A DNA stretch of 64,000 bases from JALYUA01 sp038229875 (GTDB lineage: Bacteria; Acidobacteriota; Thermoanaerobaculia; UBA5066; Gp7-AA6), in assembly GCA_038229875.1 (NCBI GenBank), contig JBBROA010000004.1:1-64000 (forward strand). Direction: 5' to 3'. Made by a program: the position numbers and the translations under genes. The first letter of the stretch is position 1. Each line of letters begins with the position of its first letter. Below the pieces are notes generated by a model. The model ran no database searches. It saw nothing but the letters and a program-made list of their open reading frames with translations, and was not told the origin of the DNA. Positions 9,019 through 17,690 of this stretch are shown one piece after another.

Positions 9019-9753
9019 ATGTCCATAGAAATCGGACATGTAGAGGCGATCTTCCGATATCCGGTGAAGTCGATGGGCGGCGAACGACTCGAGTCCGCCC
9101 GGCTGGGCTGGCACGGCCTCGATGGCGACAGGCGCCTCGCATTCCGGCGGCTGGATGACCGCGGCGGGTTCCCGTGGCTGTCGGCAAGCAGGCTTCCCGA
9201 TCTGCTCCTGTTTGCTCCGCACCGCCTGGGAGACGGCACTCAGGGAGACCTTCCAACGCACGTCCGCGCGCCGGGTGGCGAAGAGATGCCTGTCTTCGGG
9301 GAGGATCTCGCCACGGAAGTCGGGCGCCGTCACGGGGCTCCCGTCCAGATGATGCAGTTGAAACATGGCATGTTCGATGAAGCCAGCATCTCGGTGATCG
9401 CCTCAGAGACGGTGAGCGAGATCGGACGGCTCGCCGGGAGGAGCCCGGACGTGCGACGGTTCCGGCCGAATGTCGTGGTTCGCCTGCTGCGACCGGTTGC
9501 CTTCCAGGAGGACGAGTGGTTGAACGGTGTTCTCTCGTTCGGTGAGGGGGACGACGCGCCTGCCATTACCGTGACGATGCGGGACCTTCGATGCTCCATG
9601 GTGAACCTCGATCCCGACTCGGCAAGCTCTGCTCCGGAAGTGATGAAGGCGGTCGTTCGCGCGAACCAGAACAACGCGGGAATTTACGGCACGGTCACTC
9701 GCGTCGGCCGGCTGGCCGTCGGGCAGACAATGATTCTCCAGGCGCCGAATTAG
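9019..9753 (+). CDS. MOSC domain-containing protein
   Basis: A 244-residue protein with an N-terminal MOSC_N-like beta-barrel (IGHVEAIFRYPVKSMGGE, GLDGDRRLAF) and a C-terminal MOSC domain. The latter contains the conserved cysteine in TMRDLRCSMVNLDP, the predicted sulfur or molybdenum-cofactor contact. Members related to YiiM/YcbX and mARC take part in detoxification of N-hydroxylated compounds or in Moco sulfuration. Stand-alone gene; no molybdenum enzyme is encoded nearby. Confidence 0.9.
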   Translation: MSIEIGHVEAIFRYPVKSMGGERLESARLGWHGLDGDRRLAFRRLDDRGGFPWLSASRLPDLLLFAPHRLGDGTQGDLPTHVRAPGGEEMPVFGEDLATEVGRRHGAPVQMMQLKHGMFDEASISVIASETVSEIGRLAGRSPDVRRFRPNVVVRLLRPVAFQEDEWLNGVLSFGEGDDAPAITVTMRDLRCSMVNLDPDSASSAPEVMKAVVRANQNNAGIYGTVTRVGRLAVGQTMILQAPN

Positions 9754-9866
9754 AAAGAGGTCGTGCTTGATCGATGTCCGCGACGCCGCTTTTGTCTCGT
9801 TCCGTTTCGCGACGGGGGAACGTCCTCGGGTAAAGGACTGATCGTGGTACGAGCCTGGGTCATTCC

Positions 9867-10247
9867 ATGAAGATGAAGCGGCTGATCCCGATGCTGCCCG
9901 TGAGAAACATGCCCGCGAGCGTCGAGTTCTATCGGAAGCTCGGCTTCAGCACTGAGAAAAGAAATGATAGCTGGCGGTGGGCAATGCTCTCCTTTGGCGA
10001 GTGCCGTCTGATGGTCGATGAATCCATAAACGTTCACCCGGACGCCCCTCGCACTTCCGTTCTCTACCTCTATCCGGATGACATTTCTGAGTTTCACCAG
10101 GAAGTTCGCAGAAACGGCCTCGTGGTGCCGGATCTGGAGGTCTCCTTTTACGGCATGACCGAATTACGGATCGACGACCCGGACGGGAATCGGCTGTGGA
10201 TCGGGCAAGACGCTTCAGATGCGGCGCAGCCGCTGAGCAGGCGTTAG
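9867..10247 (+). CDS. VOC-family bleomycin-resistance-like protein
   Basis: A 126-residue protein. The opening LIPMLPVRNMPASVEFYRKLGF and the closing LRIDDPDGNRLWIGQ are standard VOC module signatures. Members of this subgroup bind glycopeptide-like antibiotics or act as small dioxygenases; the target is unknown. It is one of three unrelated-looking VOC genes in the window (others near 1.6 and 15.6 kb). Confidence 0.88.
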   Translation: MKMKRLIPMLPVRNMPASVEFYRKLGFSTEKRNDSWRWAMLSFGECRLMVDESINVHPDAPRTSVLYLYPDDISEFHQEVRRNGLVVPDLEVSFYGMTELRIDDPDGNRLWIGQDASDAAQPLSRR

Positions 10248-10282
10248 GCCCGGTTGAGGCGCGTCGTCCGGCCCACTCTGGC

Positions 10283-10474
10283 ATGCAGATTCCCACCCTT
10301 CACACCGATCGACTGACGCTGGTTCCACCGTGCGCTGACAGCGAGCCTCTGACTCTCGACGACGAGTTCTTCACCGACGCTGCGGCCTCTTCCGAATGTC
10401 AAATGACTCGGGGCCAGTCGCGATCTCCCGTCGGGCGCTGGTCGGACCCGGCTGGATGGATGCGTGAAAAGTGA
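10283..10474 (+). pseudogene. Remnant of a GNAT acetyltransferase N-terminus
   Basis: A 63-codon reading beginning MQIPTLHTDRLTLVPPC, the classical first strand of RimJ/RimL-type acetyltransferases. It continues with EFFTDAAASSECQMTRG before losing similarity and stopping. The normal domain is about 170 residues, so the acetyl-CoA binding core is missing. A distinct, intact GNAT gene follows at 10,527. Probably a decayed gene. Confidence 0.55.
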
Positions 10475-10526
10475 GCGGAGATGATCCGCGTGCGATGCCA
10501 GGCGGGACGCATTCAGGGAAACCGCA

Positions 10527-10994
10527 TTGTTACGGATAGTCCAGGCCCTGACCGCGGACGACGTGACGACCGTCCGAACACTTCTGCTTGAATACCAGAA
10601 GCTTCTCGGCATCGATCTCTCCTTCCAGGACTTCGAGGCCGAGGTGAATGGTCTGCCGGGTCCCTATGCTCCGCCCGGCGGCCGTCTCCTGCTCGCGACG
10701 CACGACGGTGTCGTTGTCGGATGCGTGGCTCTCCGCGCCGCCGCTCCGTCGCAATCGGAGATGAAGCGCCTGTATGTGCGGCCGGCCGCGAGGGGACTTG
10801 GAGTCGGCAGGGCGCTCGTCTCTCAGGTCTTGAGCGAGGCCCGGGCAATAGGGTACTCGGAGATCGTGCTCGACACGCTGCCCTCCATGGTAGAAGCCCA
10901 GCGCCTCTACGAGCAGTTGGGCTTCCACGACGTCCCGGCCTATCGCCCGAATCCGGTCGTCGGGACGCGTTATCTCGCGAAATCCCTGCTCTGA
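10527..10994 (+). CDS. GNAT-family N-acetyltransferase
   Basis: A 155-residue acetyltransferase. The acetyl-CoA pyrophosphate loop is clear (VRPAARGLGVGRALVSQVLSEAR, matching the R/Q-x-x-G-x-G/A pattern), followed by LDTLPSMVEAQRLYEQLGF. The substrate is unknown. The start is a TTG giving LLRIVQALTADDV; no better ATG exists upstream in frame. Confidence 0.85.
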   Translation: MLRIVQALTADDVTTVRTLLLEYQKLLGIDLSFQDFEAEVNGLPGPYAPPGGRLLLATHDGVVVGCVALRAAAPSQSEMKRLYVRPAARGLGVGRALVSQVLSEARAIGYSEIVLDTLPSMVEAQRLYEQLGFHDVPAYRPNPVVGTRYLAKSLL

Positions 10995-11219
10995 CCTTTT
11001 GCGAGAGCTGGCGTGCGCGGCGCCGTAGCCGGTATCGTCAGGCCGAGGTCAAGGTGAATCTTCTTCTGCTGAAGCCGTACCGGACGCCGCTGTGAACTTG
11101 CACCGCTGCTCCACCAGGAGAGGCGGCCGGAGCTCGCGCGCCGGGCAACCCTCCCGCGGCCGTGTAAGTCCAGCCCCGGAGGCTCAACGTCGACCGAGTC
11201 CTCCATCGCGAGGTTGACT

Positions 11220-11747
11220 GTGCCGACCGCTCCTGATATCCGAACCTCAATCCTTGCGGCATGGAAGACCAACAACCGGGTCACCGTTTTTCTCATCGAG
11301 AACCTGCCCTCACCGGTCTGGGGAGCGGCCGTTCCGGGCGCGCCGCGCCGCACAGTCCGCATGATTGCCGGACACATGCATAACGCGCGGTGCATGTGGA
11401 TCAAAATGGTCGGACAGGAGCACGGCGTTGCGGTGCCTGCCCGCGTCGATCGCAGGAGAGTCAGTCGAAAGGAGCTGGTGTCGGCGCTCGAGCGGAGCAG
11501 CCGTGGCATCAGCGACCTTTTGGGGCTGGGGTTCGACCGCGGCGGCAGCATCCCGATCCCATCGACGTACGTCTGGCGCAACCTCCCCCTGGATGTCGGC
11601 CACGTTCTCACCTATTTGGTCGCGCATGAGGGCCATCACCGCGGGCAGATCGTCCTGCTCGCGCGCCAGCTGGGACATCGCCTTTCGGAATCGACCACGG
11701 GCGGCCTCTGGCAGTGGACGAAGCGCGCGAAAGAGGCTGGACGATGA
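11220..11747 (+). CDS. DinB-family (DfrB/YfiT-like) four-helix protein
   Basis: A 175-residue helical-bundle protein. The metal-binding histidines of DinB/YfiT-like proteins are visible in GHMHNARCMW and in HEGHHRGQIVLLARQLGH near the C-terminus. Family members include bacillithiol or mycothiol transferases and other thiol S-transferases; the role here is unassigned. It starts at a GTG (with a TTG two codons before as alternative). It is one of five DinB-type genes in the window. Confidence 0.85.
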   Translation: MPTAPDIRTSILAAWKTNNRVTVFLIENLPSPVWGAAVPGAPRRTVRMIAGHMHNARCMWIKMVGQEHGVAVPARVDRRRVSRKELVSALERSSRGISDLLGLGFDRGGSIPIPSTYVWRNLPLDVGHVLTYLVAHEGHHRGQIVLLARQLGHRLSESTTGGLWQWTKRAKEAGR

Positions 11748-11799
11748 GTCCCCGAGCTGCGCCCGCAGCACGACCGCTGATCCTGGCCCGACCTTCTGA

Positions 11800-12210
11800 T
11801 GGTCATTCATGAGGCCAACGACTCGAAGCCCGCGCCGCCGGACCGGTTCCGTTACAGAGGCGGCCTCGTTCCATTTTCTGCTCCCCCGGAGCGGAAGAAG
11901 GCCGCCTCGTTTGCGGAGCTGGCAACCAACAGACCTTGCGCACGCGCTGGTCACCGAGTACAGCTCCGGTACGGCGATCGGGTGGCATCGAGACAGGGGA
12001 GTCTTTGGCGACGTGATCGGCATTTCTCTTCGGTCGTCCTGCGTGTTCCGTCTTCGTCGCAAGGCCGGATCAACATGCGAACGTCATTCATTGACGGTTG
12101 AGCCCCGCTCCGCCTATCTGCTTCGCGGCGCCGCGCGAACCGAGTGGGAGCACAGCATTCCGGCCGTTCCGGCATTTCGGTACTCGGTCACCTTTCGGAG
12201 CCTCCGGTGA
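11800..12210 (+). pseudogene. AlkB-like 2-oxoglutarate/Fe(II) dioxygenase, broken 5' half
   Basis: The 3' half is an excellent AlkB C-terminus in one frame: ALVTEYSSGTAIGWHRDRGV (iron ligands His and Asp of HxD), DVIGISLRSSCVFRLRRKAG, SAYLLRGAARTEWEHSIP (third iron His) and RYSVTFRSLR (2-oxoglutarate Arg). Upstream the matching sequence is spread over two frames: FHFLLPR, then ERKKAASFAELA in another frame, then back. The breaks lie at a CCCCC run (~11,885) and near 11,930, and no start or N-terminal substrate-recognition lid is intact. AlkB repairs alkylated DNA and RNA bases. Either a pseudogene or affected by base-calling errors. Confidence 0.65.
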
Positions 12211-12251
12211 ACGCGCGCCTTCCGGCTTCGATAGGCTTCCGCAGCGTGCGG

Positions 12252-13118
12252 ATGAGCGTTGGCGCTTTCCTGACTGTGTTCACAACGCTCAAAACCGGCC
12301 ACGCCGCAGCCCCGCCTGTCACGCCGGGGTTGACGGCTCCGCCGGCCGCGTCTGCGCAGCCGGCGCCCGCACTCGAACCGGTCCTGCCCCACCAGACCTG
12401 GACGATCGACTCTCGGGTGCTGGGCGAGACCCGACGCATCTACGTTTACACGCCACCCGGCTATGACAGCGCCCGCAGCGCCCGATTTCCGGTGCTGTAC
12501 ATGCCCGACGGAGGAGTCGAAGAGGATTTTCCGCACGTCACGCGAGACGTCGATTCAGCCATTCGGGCGGGCGAGATGCGTCCGGTGATCGTCGTCGGGA
12601 TCGAGAACACGGAGCGACGCCGCGACATGACCGGACCGACCGGGGTCGAGGAAGACAGGAAGATCGCCCCGCGAGTGGGCGGCTCGAGCAATTTTCGAGC
12701 TTTCATCCGCGACGAGCTCATGCCGGTGGTCCGTGAGCGCGTGCGCGGCAACGGCCAGACAGCCATCGTCGGCGAGTCGCTCGCGGGCCTGTTCGTTCTC
12801 GAGACGTTCTTCGAAGAACCGCGTCTCTTCGGCACCTGGATCGCCTTCAGTCCGAGTCTCTGGTGGAACGGACAGGCGCTCGTGCGCGGCGCCGAACGGC
12901 ATTTGAAGGGGGAGCCGCGGCTGACCGGGACCCTCTATCTGGCAGTCGCCGGCGACGACGACCGTGGAGATGCGGTCAAGGCGATGGCCGCGATCCTGCG
13001 CGCCGCGGCGCCAAAAGGTTTGAAGTGGTTTTACGAACCGCGACCCGATCTGACGCACAGTACGATTTACGGCGGGGCGTCGCCCGGGGCGTTTCGCAAG
13101 GTGTTTCCGCCGCGATGA
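12252..13118 (+). CDS. Secreted esterase-like alpha/beta hydrolase (PF00756 type)
   Basis: A 288-residue protein with an export-type N-terminus, a proline/alanine-rich linker and an esterase-D/IroE-like alpha/beta hydrolase domain. Signatures are RRIYVYTPPGYD, FPVLYMPDGGVEEDF, the nucleophile Ser176 in VGESLAGLF, and a terminal HSTIYGGASPGAFRK carrying the probable catalytic His. Relatives hydrolyse siderophore esters, acyl esters or mycolates. I start at the ATG before SVGAFLTVF; a GTG six bases upstream is equally possible. Confidence 0.85.
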   Translation: MSVGAFLTVFTTLKTGHAAAPPVTPGLTAPPAASAQPAPALEPVLPHQTWTIDSRVLGETRRIYVYTPPGYDSARSARFPVLYMPDGGVEEDFPHVTRDVDSAIRAGEMRPVIVVGIENTERRRDMTGPTGVEEDRKIAPRVGGSSNFRAFIRDELMPVVRERVRGNGQTAIVGESLAGLFVLETFFEEPRLFGTWIAFSPSLWWNGQALVRGAERHLKGEPRLTGTLYLAVAGDDDRGDAVKAMAAILRAAAPKGLKWFYEPRPDLTHSTIYGGASPGAFRKVFPPR

Positions 13119-13328
13119 GAACCCGTCTCGACGCGCGAGGTCTTCGTGCTCGAGCGAATGCGGCAGGAGGACCGAGAGCCCGGGTCGTTTCGTCGATGAC
13201 CGAGGGACGCCCAGTGATCGTGCGAGGGTAGATTAGGGCATGCGGTAGGGGCTGTCGAGCCGAGCGAGGAGGGCTTTCGTGTCTCCTTCCCTGAGGTTCG
13301 AGGGTCGGACGTCACGGTTCGACGGACC

Positions 13329-14315
13329 ATGAGAGCCGCCGTCTATACGAGGTACGGCCCTCCCGAAGTCCTCTCGATCGAGGAAGTCAAAAAGCCCGTT
13401 CCCCGGGACAATGAAGTCCTCGTGCGCGTTCATGGGGCGACGGTTTGCGCGGCGGATTGGAGAATGAGGAAAGCCGATCCGTTCCTCATCAGATTCATGA
13501 ACGGCTTCCGGGCGCCAAAGATCCACATACTCGGGACGGAGTTCGCCGGAACGGTCGAGTCCACAGGGAAAACCGTGACCCGGTTCCGGGTGGGCGATCA
13601 GGTGTTTGGGTCGACCGGGTTCAAATTTGGCACGCATGCGGAATACGTCTGCGTGCCGGAGGATGGCTCCATCGCGGTCAAGCCGGTCAACATGCCGCTG
13701 GACGAAGCGGCGGCGATCCTGTTTGGCGGGGTGTCCGCGCTGCATTTCCTGCGGAAGGCAAAGGTCCAGGCGGGGCAGGAGGTCCTCATCTACGGAGCGT
13801 CCGGGAGTGTCGGGGTGTTCGCGGTTCAGCTCGCGAAGCACTTCGGGGCGCACGTCACAGCGGTGTGCAGCGCCGCCAATCTGGACATGGTGAAGTCTCT
13901 GGGCGCCGACGAGGTGGTCGACTACACCACGGAGGATTTCTCTAAAGCCGGCCGGGTCTACGACGTCGTCTTCGACACGGTCGGCAAAAGCGGTTTCTCT
14001 CGCAGCCTGAAATGTCTCAAGCGAGGCGGCGCGTATGTCCTGGTCGGCGGGTCCGGGAGACTCTCCTCCATTTTCGAGCTCGTCTTTCGAGGGATGTTCG
14101 TGTCACTCACGGGCGCTGCAAGAGTCATCAGCGGCGTGGCCCGCTCGGCCCCTGGCGATCAGTCGTTTCTGAAGGGACTGATCGAGGCGGGAAAGCTCAG
14201 AACGGTGATCGTGAGACGCTATCCACTCGACGAGATTGCCGAGGCGCACCGGCATGCGGAGGCGGGACACAAGAAGGGTCACGTCGTCGTACTCCTCGAC
14301 CAGACGACCCGATGA
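13329..14315 (+). CDS. NAD(P)-dependent medium-chain (quinone-reductase-like) oxidoreductase
   Basis: A 328-residue MDR superfamily enzyme. The GroES-like domain starts MRAAVYTRYGPPEVLSIEEV, and the Rossmann domain shows LIYGASGSVGVFAVQLAKHFGA followed by SLGADEVVDYTTEDF. The structural-zinc cysteine cluster of classical alcohol dehydrogenases is absent, which favours a zinc-independent quinone or enone reductase. The function is not more precise. Stand-alone. Confidence 0.9.
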   Translation: MRAAVYTRYGPPEVLSIEEVKKPVPRDNEVLVRVHGATVCAADWRMRKADPFLIRFMNGFRAPKIHILGTEFAGTVESTGKTVTRFRVGDQVFGSTGFKFGTHAEYVCVPEDGSIAVKPVNMPLDEAAAILFGGVSALHFLRKAKVQAGQEVLIYGASGSVGVFAVQLAKHFGAHVTAVCSAANLDMVKSLGADEVVDYTTEDFSKAGRVYDVVFDTVGKSGFSRSLKCLKRGGAYVLVGGSGRLSSIFELVFRGMFVSLTGAARVISGVARSAPGDQSFLKGLIEAGKLRTVIVRRYPLDEIAEAHRHAEAGHKKGHVVVLLDQTTR

Positions 14316-14367
14316 CCTTCGCCGTCAGGGCGGAGCCCCTGTCGGACGCTGAGGAGACGATGAACCC

Positions 14368-14811
14368 ATGAGGAATCCCGACACGGGTGCAGCGACTTTC
14401 CAGCCGCCGCAAATGGGCAGACCTCTCCTCACCGCCTCCGGCGCCGTGTTGGGGATTCTTGGCCTGGCATGTCTTTTCGCGCCGGACGAAGTGCTCGGAC
14501 GGCTGGGTCAGCCAGCGGCGGCGCCGGGTGGTGTGCTGGCCCAGCTCTTCGGAGCCGCTCTCCTCGGACTCGCCCTTCTCGATTGGGTCTCGAGGCATTC
14601 GCCTCTAGGCGGAATCTATGCGCGACCCCTGGCGGTCGTGAATTTCGTCCATTTCGGGATCGGGTCTCTGGTCCTGGGTCGACATCTTGCCGGCCATCGG
14701 CAGGGCTCCGGCGTCTTATGGGCGTTGCTGGCGATCTATGCCGTTCTGGGATCCGGATTCGCCTCGGCGCTGTTCCGGCGGCGGCGTGGCGATGCGCCTG
14801 GTTCCCGATAG
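14368..14811 (+). CDS. Four-helix membrane protein, unknown
   Basis: A 147-residue protein with four hydrophobic segments (about 21-41, 55-76, 86-104, 111-131) and a basic C-terminal tail. I do not recognise the family; the layout resembles small DUF membrane proteins of the DoxX/SPW size class. Codon use is normal for the window and the ATG at 14,368 follows GGAGACGATGAACC weakly. It is followed by a gap of 174 bp. Confidence 0.65.
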   Translation: MRNPDTGAATFQPPQMGRPLLTASGAVLGILGLACLFAPDEVLGRLGQPAAAPGGVLAQLFGAALLGLALLDWVSRHSPLGGIYARPLAVVNFVHFGIGSLVLGRHLAGHRQGSGVLWALLAIYAVLGSGFASALFRRRRGDAPGSR

Positions 14812-14985
14812 CCGAGTTCTTTGAGCAGCGGTTTGACCCCAGAACCACGCACGGGATGTGCCCGGTATTCTTTGCCGATCAGAGCCAGACGGGCGACGTA
14901 GTCTGTCTTCGCTTCGCGACCGTCGCCGCTGAGCCATTGCCGTCGGGTCTCGAGGACACTCATGTTGTGAACAGGGAGAAACGAA

Positions 14986-15309
14986 ATGACGACAATCGAA
15001 AAGGGCAGCGGGGTGCTGACGCTCATCAACGTGTTCACCGTCGAACCGGCGAAGCAGCAGGAGCTGGTGAGGCTCCTGATTGAAGCCACCGATAAAACGA
15101 TGAAGCGGCTGCCGGGCTTTGTATCCGCCAACATTCATCGCAGCCTGGATGGAAAAAAGGTCGTGAATTACGCCCAGTGGGAAAGCATGGCGGCCTTCGA
15201 AGCCATGCGGAAAGACCCAGGGGCAGCTCCCCACATGCAGGCCGCCGCCGCGCTGGCTCAGTTCGAACCGATCCTGTGCGAGGTGTCGGATGTCATGAGC
15301 GCGCGCTAG
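14986..15309 (+). CDS. Antibiotic-biosynthesis-monooxygenase (ABM) domain protein
   Basis: A 107-residue dimeric alpha+beta barrel protein. Typical features are TLINVFTVEPAKQQELVRLL, LPGFVSANIHRSLDGKKVVNYAQWES and a short C-terminal extension. ABM-fold proteins act as cofactor-free monooxygenases, haem-degrading or quinol monooxygenases, or have no known activity. The SD-like GGGAGAAACGAA precedes the ATG. Confidence 0.9.
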   Translation: MTTIEKGSGVLTLINVFTVEPAKQQELVRLLIEATDKTMKRLPGFVSANIHRSLDGKKVVNYAQWESMAAFEAMRKDPGAAPHMQAAAALAQFEPILCEVSDVMSAR

Positions 15310-15339
15310 GAGGATGTCCGAACGACCGCGGGCCCCGGT

Positions 15340-15530
15340 GTGGCGAGCGTCCAGGCGTTCGTCCCATACAAAGGGATCCCGGCGGGCGGAGGGGAGCTGA
15401 TCGCGACGCGGAACCGGTTGACGTGGATCCTCCGGCAGCCAGCCGGCGCGTGGAAAATTCGTTCATGGGCAGAACTAGGCGCTTTTCGATTTCGGGACAT
15501 GGAAGGTCATCCTTCAGGCGCCCGAAGCAG
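15340..15530 (+). pseudogene. SnoaL/ketosteroid-isomerase-like C-terminal fragment, frameshifted
   Basis: From 15,340 a reading gives QAFVPYKGIPAGGGELIATR and TWILRQPAGAWKI, the last two strands of a SnoaL-like (NTF2 fold) domain. The expected final strand continues in another frame as LFDFGTWKVILQAPEAD (about 15,480-15,530). No 5' half exists, because the preceding ABM gene ends 30 bp upstream. A truncated and shifted remnant. Confidence 0.5.
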
Positions 15531-15589
15531 ATCAAACGTCCTGACACGTACGAAGATGCGGCGGCTGATTTCGCGCGCGCCGCCGCGCG

Positions 15590-16075
15590 TCACTTTGCGG
15601 GCGGTGCCGCGGGAGGGAGCGGAGTCCTCGAGTACAAGCCGATCGGATGCCCGGCCGGATCGAGGACGAGCCCGATGGCTCCGGTGCCGTCCGGGAGGTT
15701 GAACGGAAATCCGGGCGCGACGGTCCCCCCGAGGTCGGTTGCCTTTTTGCAGCTGCCCGGAAGGTCGGCGACCTGGACATAGACGACGCCGTTGAACGGG
15801 GTGATCTTGCCGTCTGCAGAGCGAATCGTCCCGATCGCTGTGCCGCCCGCGACGATCTCCGCCGCCTGGTCGGTGCCCTTCACCGGATTGAATTGCCAGC
15901 TGAAGAGCTTGCCGTAGAAGTCCTTCGATCGCGCGATGTCGGTCGTCGTGATATCGAACCACGCGATCCGACCCGGTCCGACATCGGCGGGGAGACTCTT
16001 GCGCGCCTGTCCGGGCAGGTTGCCGGTCGCGAGGGTCAGAGTCAGGGTCGTCGCCGCGAGGATCGTGTACCGCAT
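15590..16075 (-). CDS. Exported VOC-family protein
   Basis: A 161-residue protein with a cleavable signal peptide (residues 1-23, ending LPGQA). A VOC domain follows: GRIAWFDITTTDIARSKDFYGKLF, then FNGVVYVQVADLPGSCKKAT, ending FPFNLPDGTGAIGLVLDPAG. Secretion is unusual for this fold but recurs in environmental bacteria. Function is unknown. It is convergent with the SnoaL-like remnant. Confidence 0.85.
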   Translation of the reverse strand: MRYTILAATTLTLTLATGNLPGQARKSLPADVGPGRIAWFDITTTDIARSKDFYGKLFSWQFNPVKGTDQAAEIVAGGTAIGTIRSADGKITPFNGVVYVQVADLPGSCKKATDLGGTVAPGFPFNLPDGTGAIGLVLDPAGHPIGLYSRTPLPPAAPPAK

Positions 16076-16401
16076 CGTGTCCTCCTCAAATCAATGTATG
16101 AACGGCCGCTCCTGCCGCCTCTTCGGATTGCGTCAATCTATCGCCATTCGCGAGGCACGCCGGGCCGCAGGCATCGAGGAGGTGTGATGATTGGAAGGAT
16201 GCAGTCCGGCGAGGACTCTGGCACCGCGTTCGTTCTCAGTCGAGTCCCGCTTCGGGCCGCCCTCCTGAGGTGAGTGATGCTCGATCGAATCCGCGACGGC
16301 CGCCGGCCAATCTGACTCCCGGCCCCGGCCACCGCCTCCGCGCACTTTGAGACCTCGCGGAATCGCAGAATCTATTATCTTGGCCGACTGGGAGGAGAGC
16401 C
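16076..16401. other. Intergenic, no gene seen
   Basis: 326 bp between a minus-strand VOC gene and a plus-strand DinB gene. Both start here or nearby, so it should hold two promoters. The TATTAT hexamer at about 16,373 could be the -10 box of the DinB gene. Nothing else is recognisable. Confidence 0.4.
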
Positions 16402-16938
16402 GTGGATTTTGAAATGGACGCCGCCCTGCCTGTTCTTCGGCGGACGCCCGCCGTTCTCCGCGCGCTGCTCCTCGATCTCCCGGACGCCTGGATCCGTGGC
16501 ACCGAGGGCCCCGGAACGTGGAGCCCGTTCGACGTCGTCGGCCACCTGATCCACGCCGATCGCACCAACTGGATGACCCGCGTTGAGCACCTGCTCCGTC
16601 ACGGAGACTCGACTCCTTTCCCGCCGTTCGATCGCGAGGGGATGTTTGCCGCGTCGAAGGGGCTCTCGGTCGACGGGCTTCTGGACACCTTTGCCCGGCT
16701 GCGCCCCGAGAGCCTGGAGCGGCTCGCCGAGCTCAATCTGACGGAGGTTGACCTCGAGCGTCCCGGCAGGCATCCCGACTTCGGCCGGGTGACGCTGCGC
16801 CAGCTCCTCGCGACGTGGGTCGCCCATGATCTCGACCACCTCGCTCAGGTCGTTCGCGTCCTGGCGCGGCAGTACTCGACCGCCGTCGGTCCATGGCAGG
16901 CTTACCTGTCGGTTCTTCGGGAGAAACGGAGCTCATGA
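16402..16938 (+). CDS. DinB-family four-helix protein
   Basis: A 178-residue protein with conserved positions GTWSPFDVVGHLIHADRTNW and HDLDHLAQVVRVLARQY, giving the three metal-ligand histidines of the DinB/YfiT group. The start is a GTG after GGAGGAGAGCC. Its stop overlaps the next gene's ATG by 4 bp and that gene in turn overlaps an acetyltransferase, so 16,402-17,653 is a three-gene operon. Confidence 0.88.
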   Translation: MDFEMDAALPVLRRTPAVLRALLLDLPDAWIRGTEGPGTWSPFDVVGHLIHADRTNWMTRVEHLLRHGDSTPFPPFDREGMFAASKGLSVDGLLDTFARLRPESLERLAELNLTEVDLERPGRHPDFGRVTLRQLLATWVAHDLDHLAQVVRVLARQYSTAVGPWQAYLSVLREKRSS

Positions 16939-17114
16939 AAGCCTACGTCGTGACGACCGGCGCGCTCTTCGCCATTTTGACGGTGGCGCACCTCGCCCGC
17001 ATGGTCCAGGAACCGCACCTCGCCACGGATCCCTGGTATGTGAGCCTCACCGTCGCCGCGGCGCTGATGTGTCTCTGGGCCTGGCGCGTCCTGAGGGGTA
17101 CGAGCAAGCAATGA
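16935..17114 (+). CDS. Small two-helix membrane protein
   Basis: A 59-residue protein, MKAYVVTTGALFAILTVAHLA at the start and SLTVAAALMCLWAWRVLRG near the end, i.e. two hydrophobic helices. It overlaps both neighbours (ATGA upstream and downstream), which strongly supports it as a real gene. The family is unrecognised. Confidence 0.75.
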   Translation: MKAYVVTTGALFAILTVAHLARMVQEPHLATDPWYVSLTVAAALMCLWAWRVLRGTSKQ

Positions 17115-17653
17115 GGACCGGCTCTCCTGAACGCACGGAGCAGATGAAACGCCTCTCCGATACTGTCGAGATCCGGCTCGCGGCGATCGCCGACGCGGGC
17201 GCGTTCGCGCGGATCTACAACTTCTATGTCGGGGAGACCATCGTCACGTTCGAGGAAGAGCCGGTGACGGATGCCGACATGGCCGATCGTCTCGAAGAAG
17301 TCCGAAAGGCAGCCCTTCCCTGGCTCGCGGCGGAGCACGGCGGCCAGGTCGTCGGATACGCCTGTGCTACGAAATGGAAGTCGCGCCGCGGATATCGGTT
17401 CTCGGCGGAGGTGAGCGTCTATCTCGACCACGACCGGGGCGGCCGCGGTATCGGATCGCTTCTGTACGCGCGGCTTCTCGAGATCCTGCAGGGGCAGGGA
17501 TACCACGCGGCAATGGGCGGAGTCGCCCTGCCGAACGAGGCGAGCGTGGCGCTCCACGAGAAATTCGGGTTTGAAAAGGTCGCGCATTTTCGCGACGTCG
17601 GATTCAAGTTCGGCCAATGGATCGACGTCGCGTACTGGGAGAAGGTCCTGTGA
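17111..17653 (+). CDS. GNAT acetyltransferase, phosphinothricin-acetyltransferase-like
   Basis: A 180-residue protein. IRLAAIADAGAFARIYNFYV, the TIVTFEEEPVT segment and YLDHDRGGRGIGSLLYARLLE (acetyl-CoA loop) followed by LPNEASVALHEKFGFEKVAHF match the PAT/Bar/YncA subgroup. Members acetylate phosphinothricin, methionine derivatives or similar amines. It is the last gene of the DinB operon, overlapping the small membrane protein by 4 bp. Confidence 0.88.
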   Translation: MRTGSPERTEQMKRLSDTVEIRLAAIADAGAFARIYNFYVGETIVTFEEEPVTDADMADRLEEVRKAALPWLAAEHGGQVVGYACATKWKSRRGYRFSAEVSVYLDHDRGGRGIGSLLYARLLEILQGQGYHAAMGGVALPNEASVALHEKFGFEKVAHFRDVGFKFGQWIDVAYWEKVL

Positions 17654-17690
17654 TCATGATTGGGCTACTTCTCAACGGGATCCGCTCTGC

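Noticed and set aside
14736..14963. Minus-strand reading of 75 codons starting MSVLETRRQWLSGDG
   Set aside because: Coding-like in places (ARLALIGKEYRAHPV) but overlaps the end of a better-supported gene, has no recognised family and no ribosome site; possibly a gene remnant.
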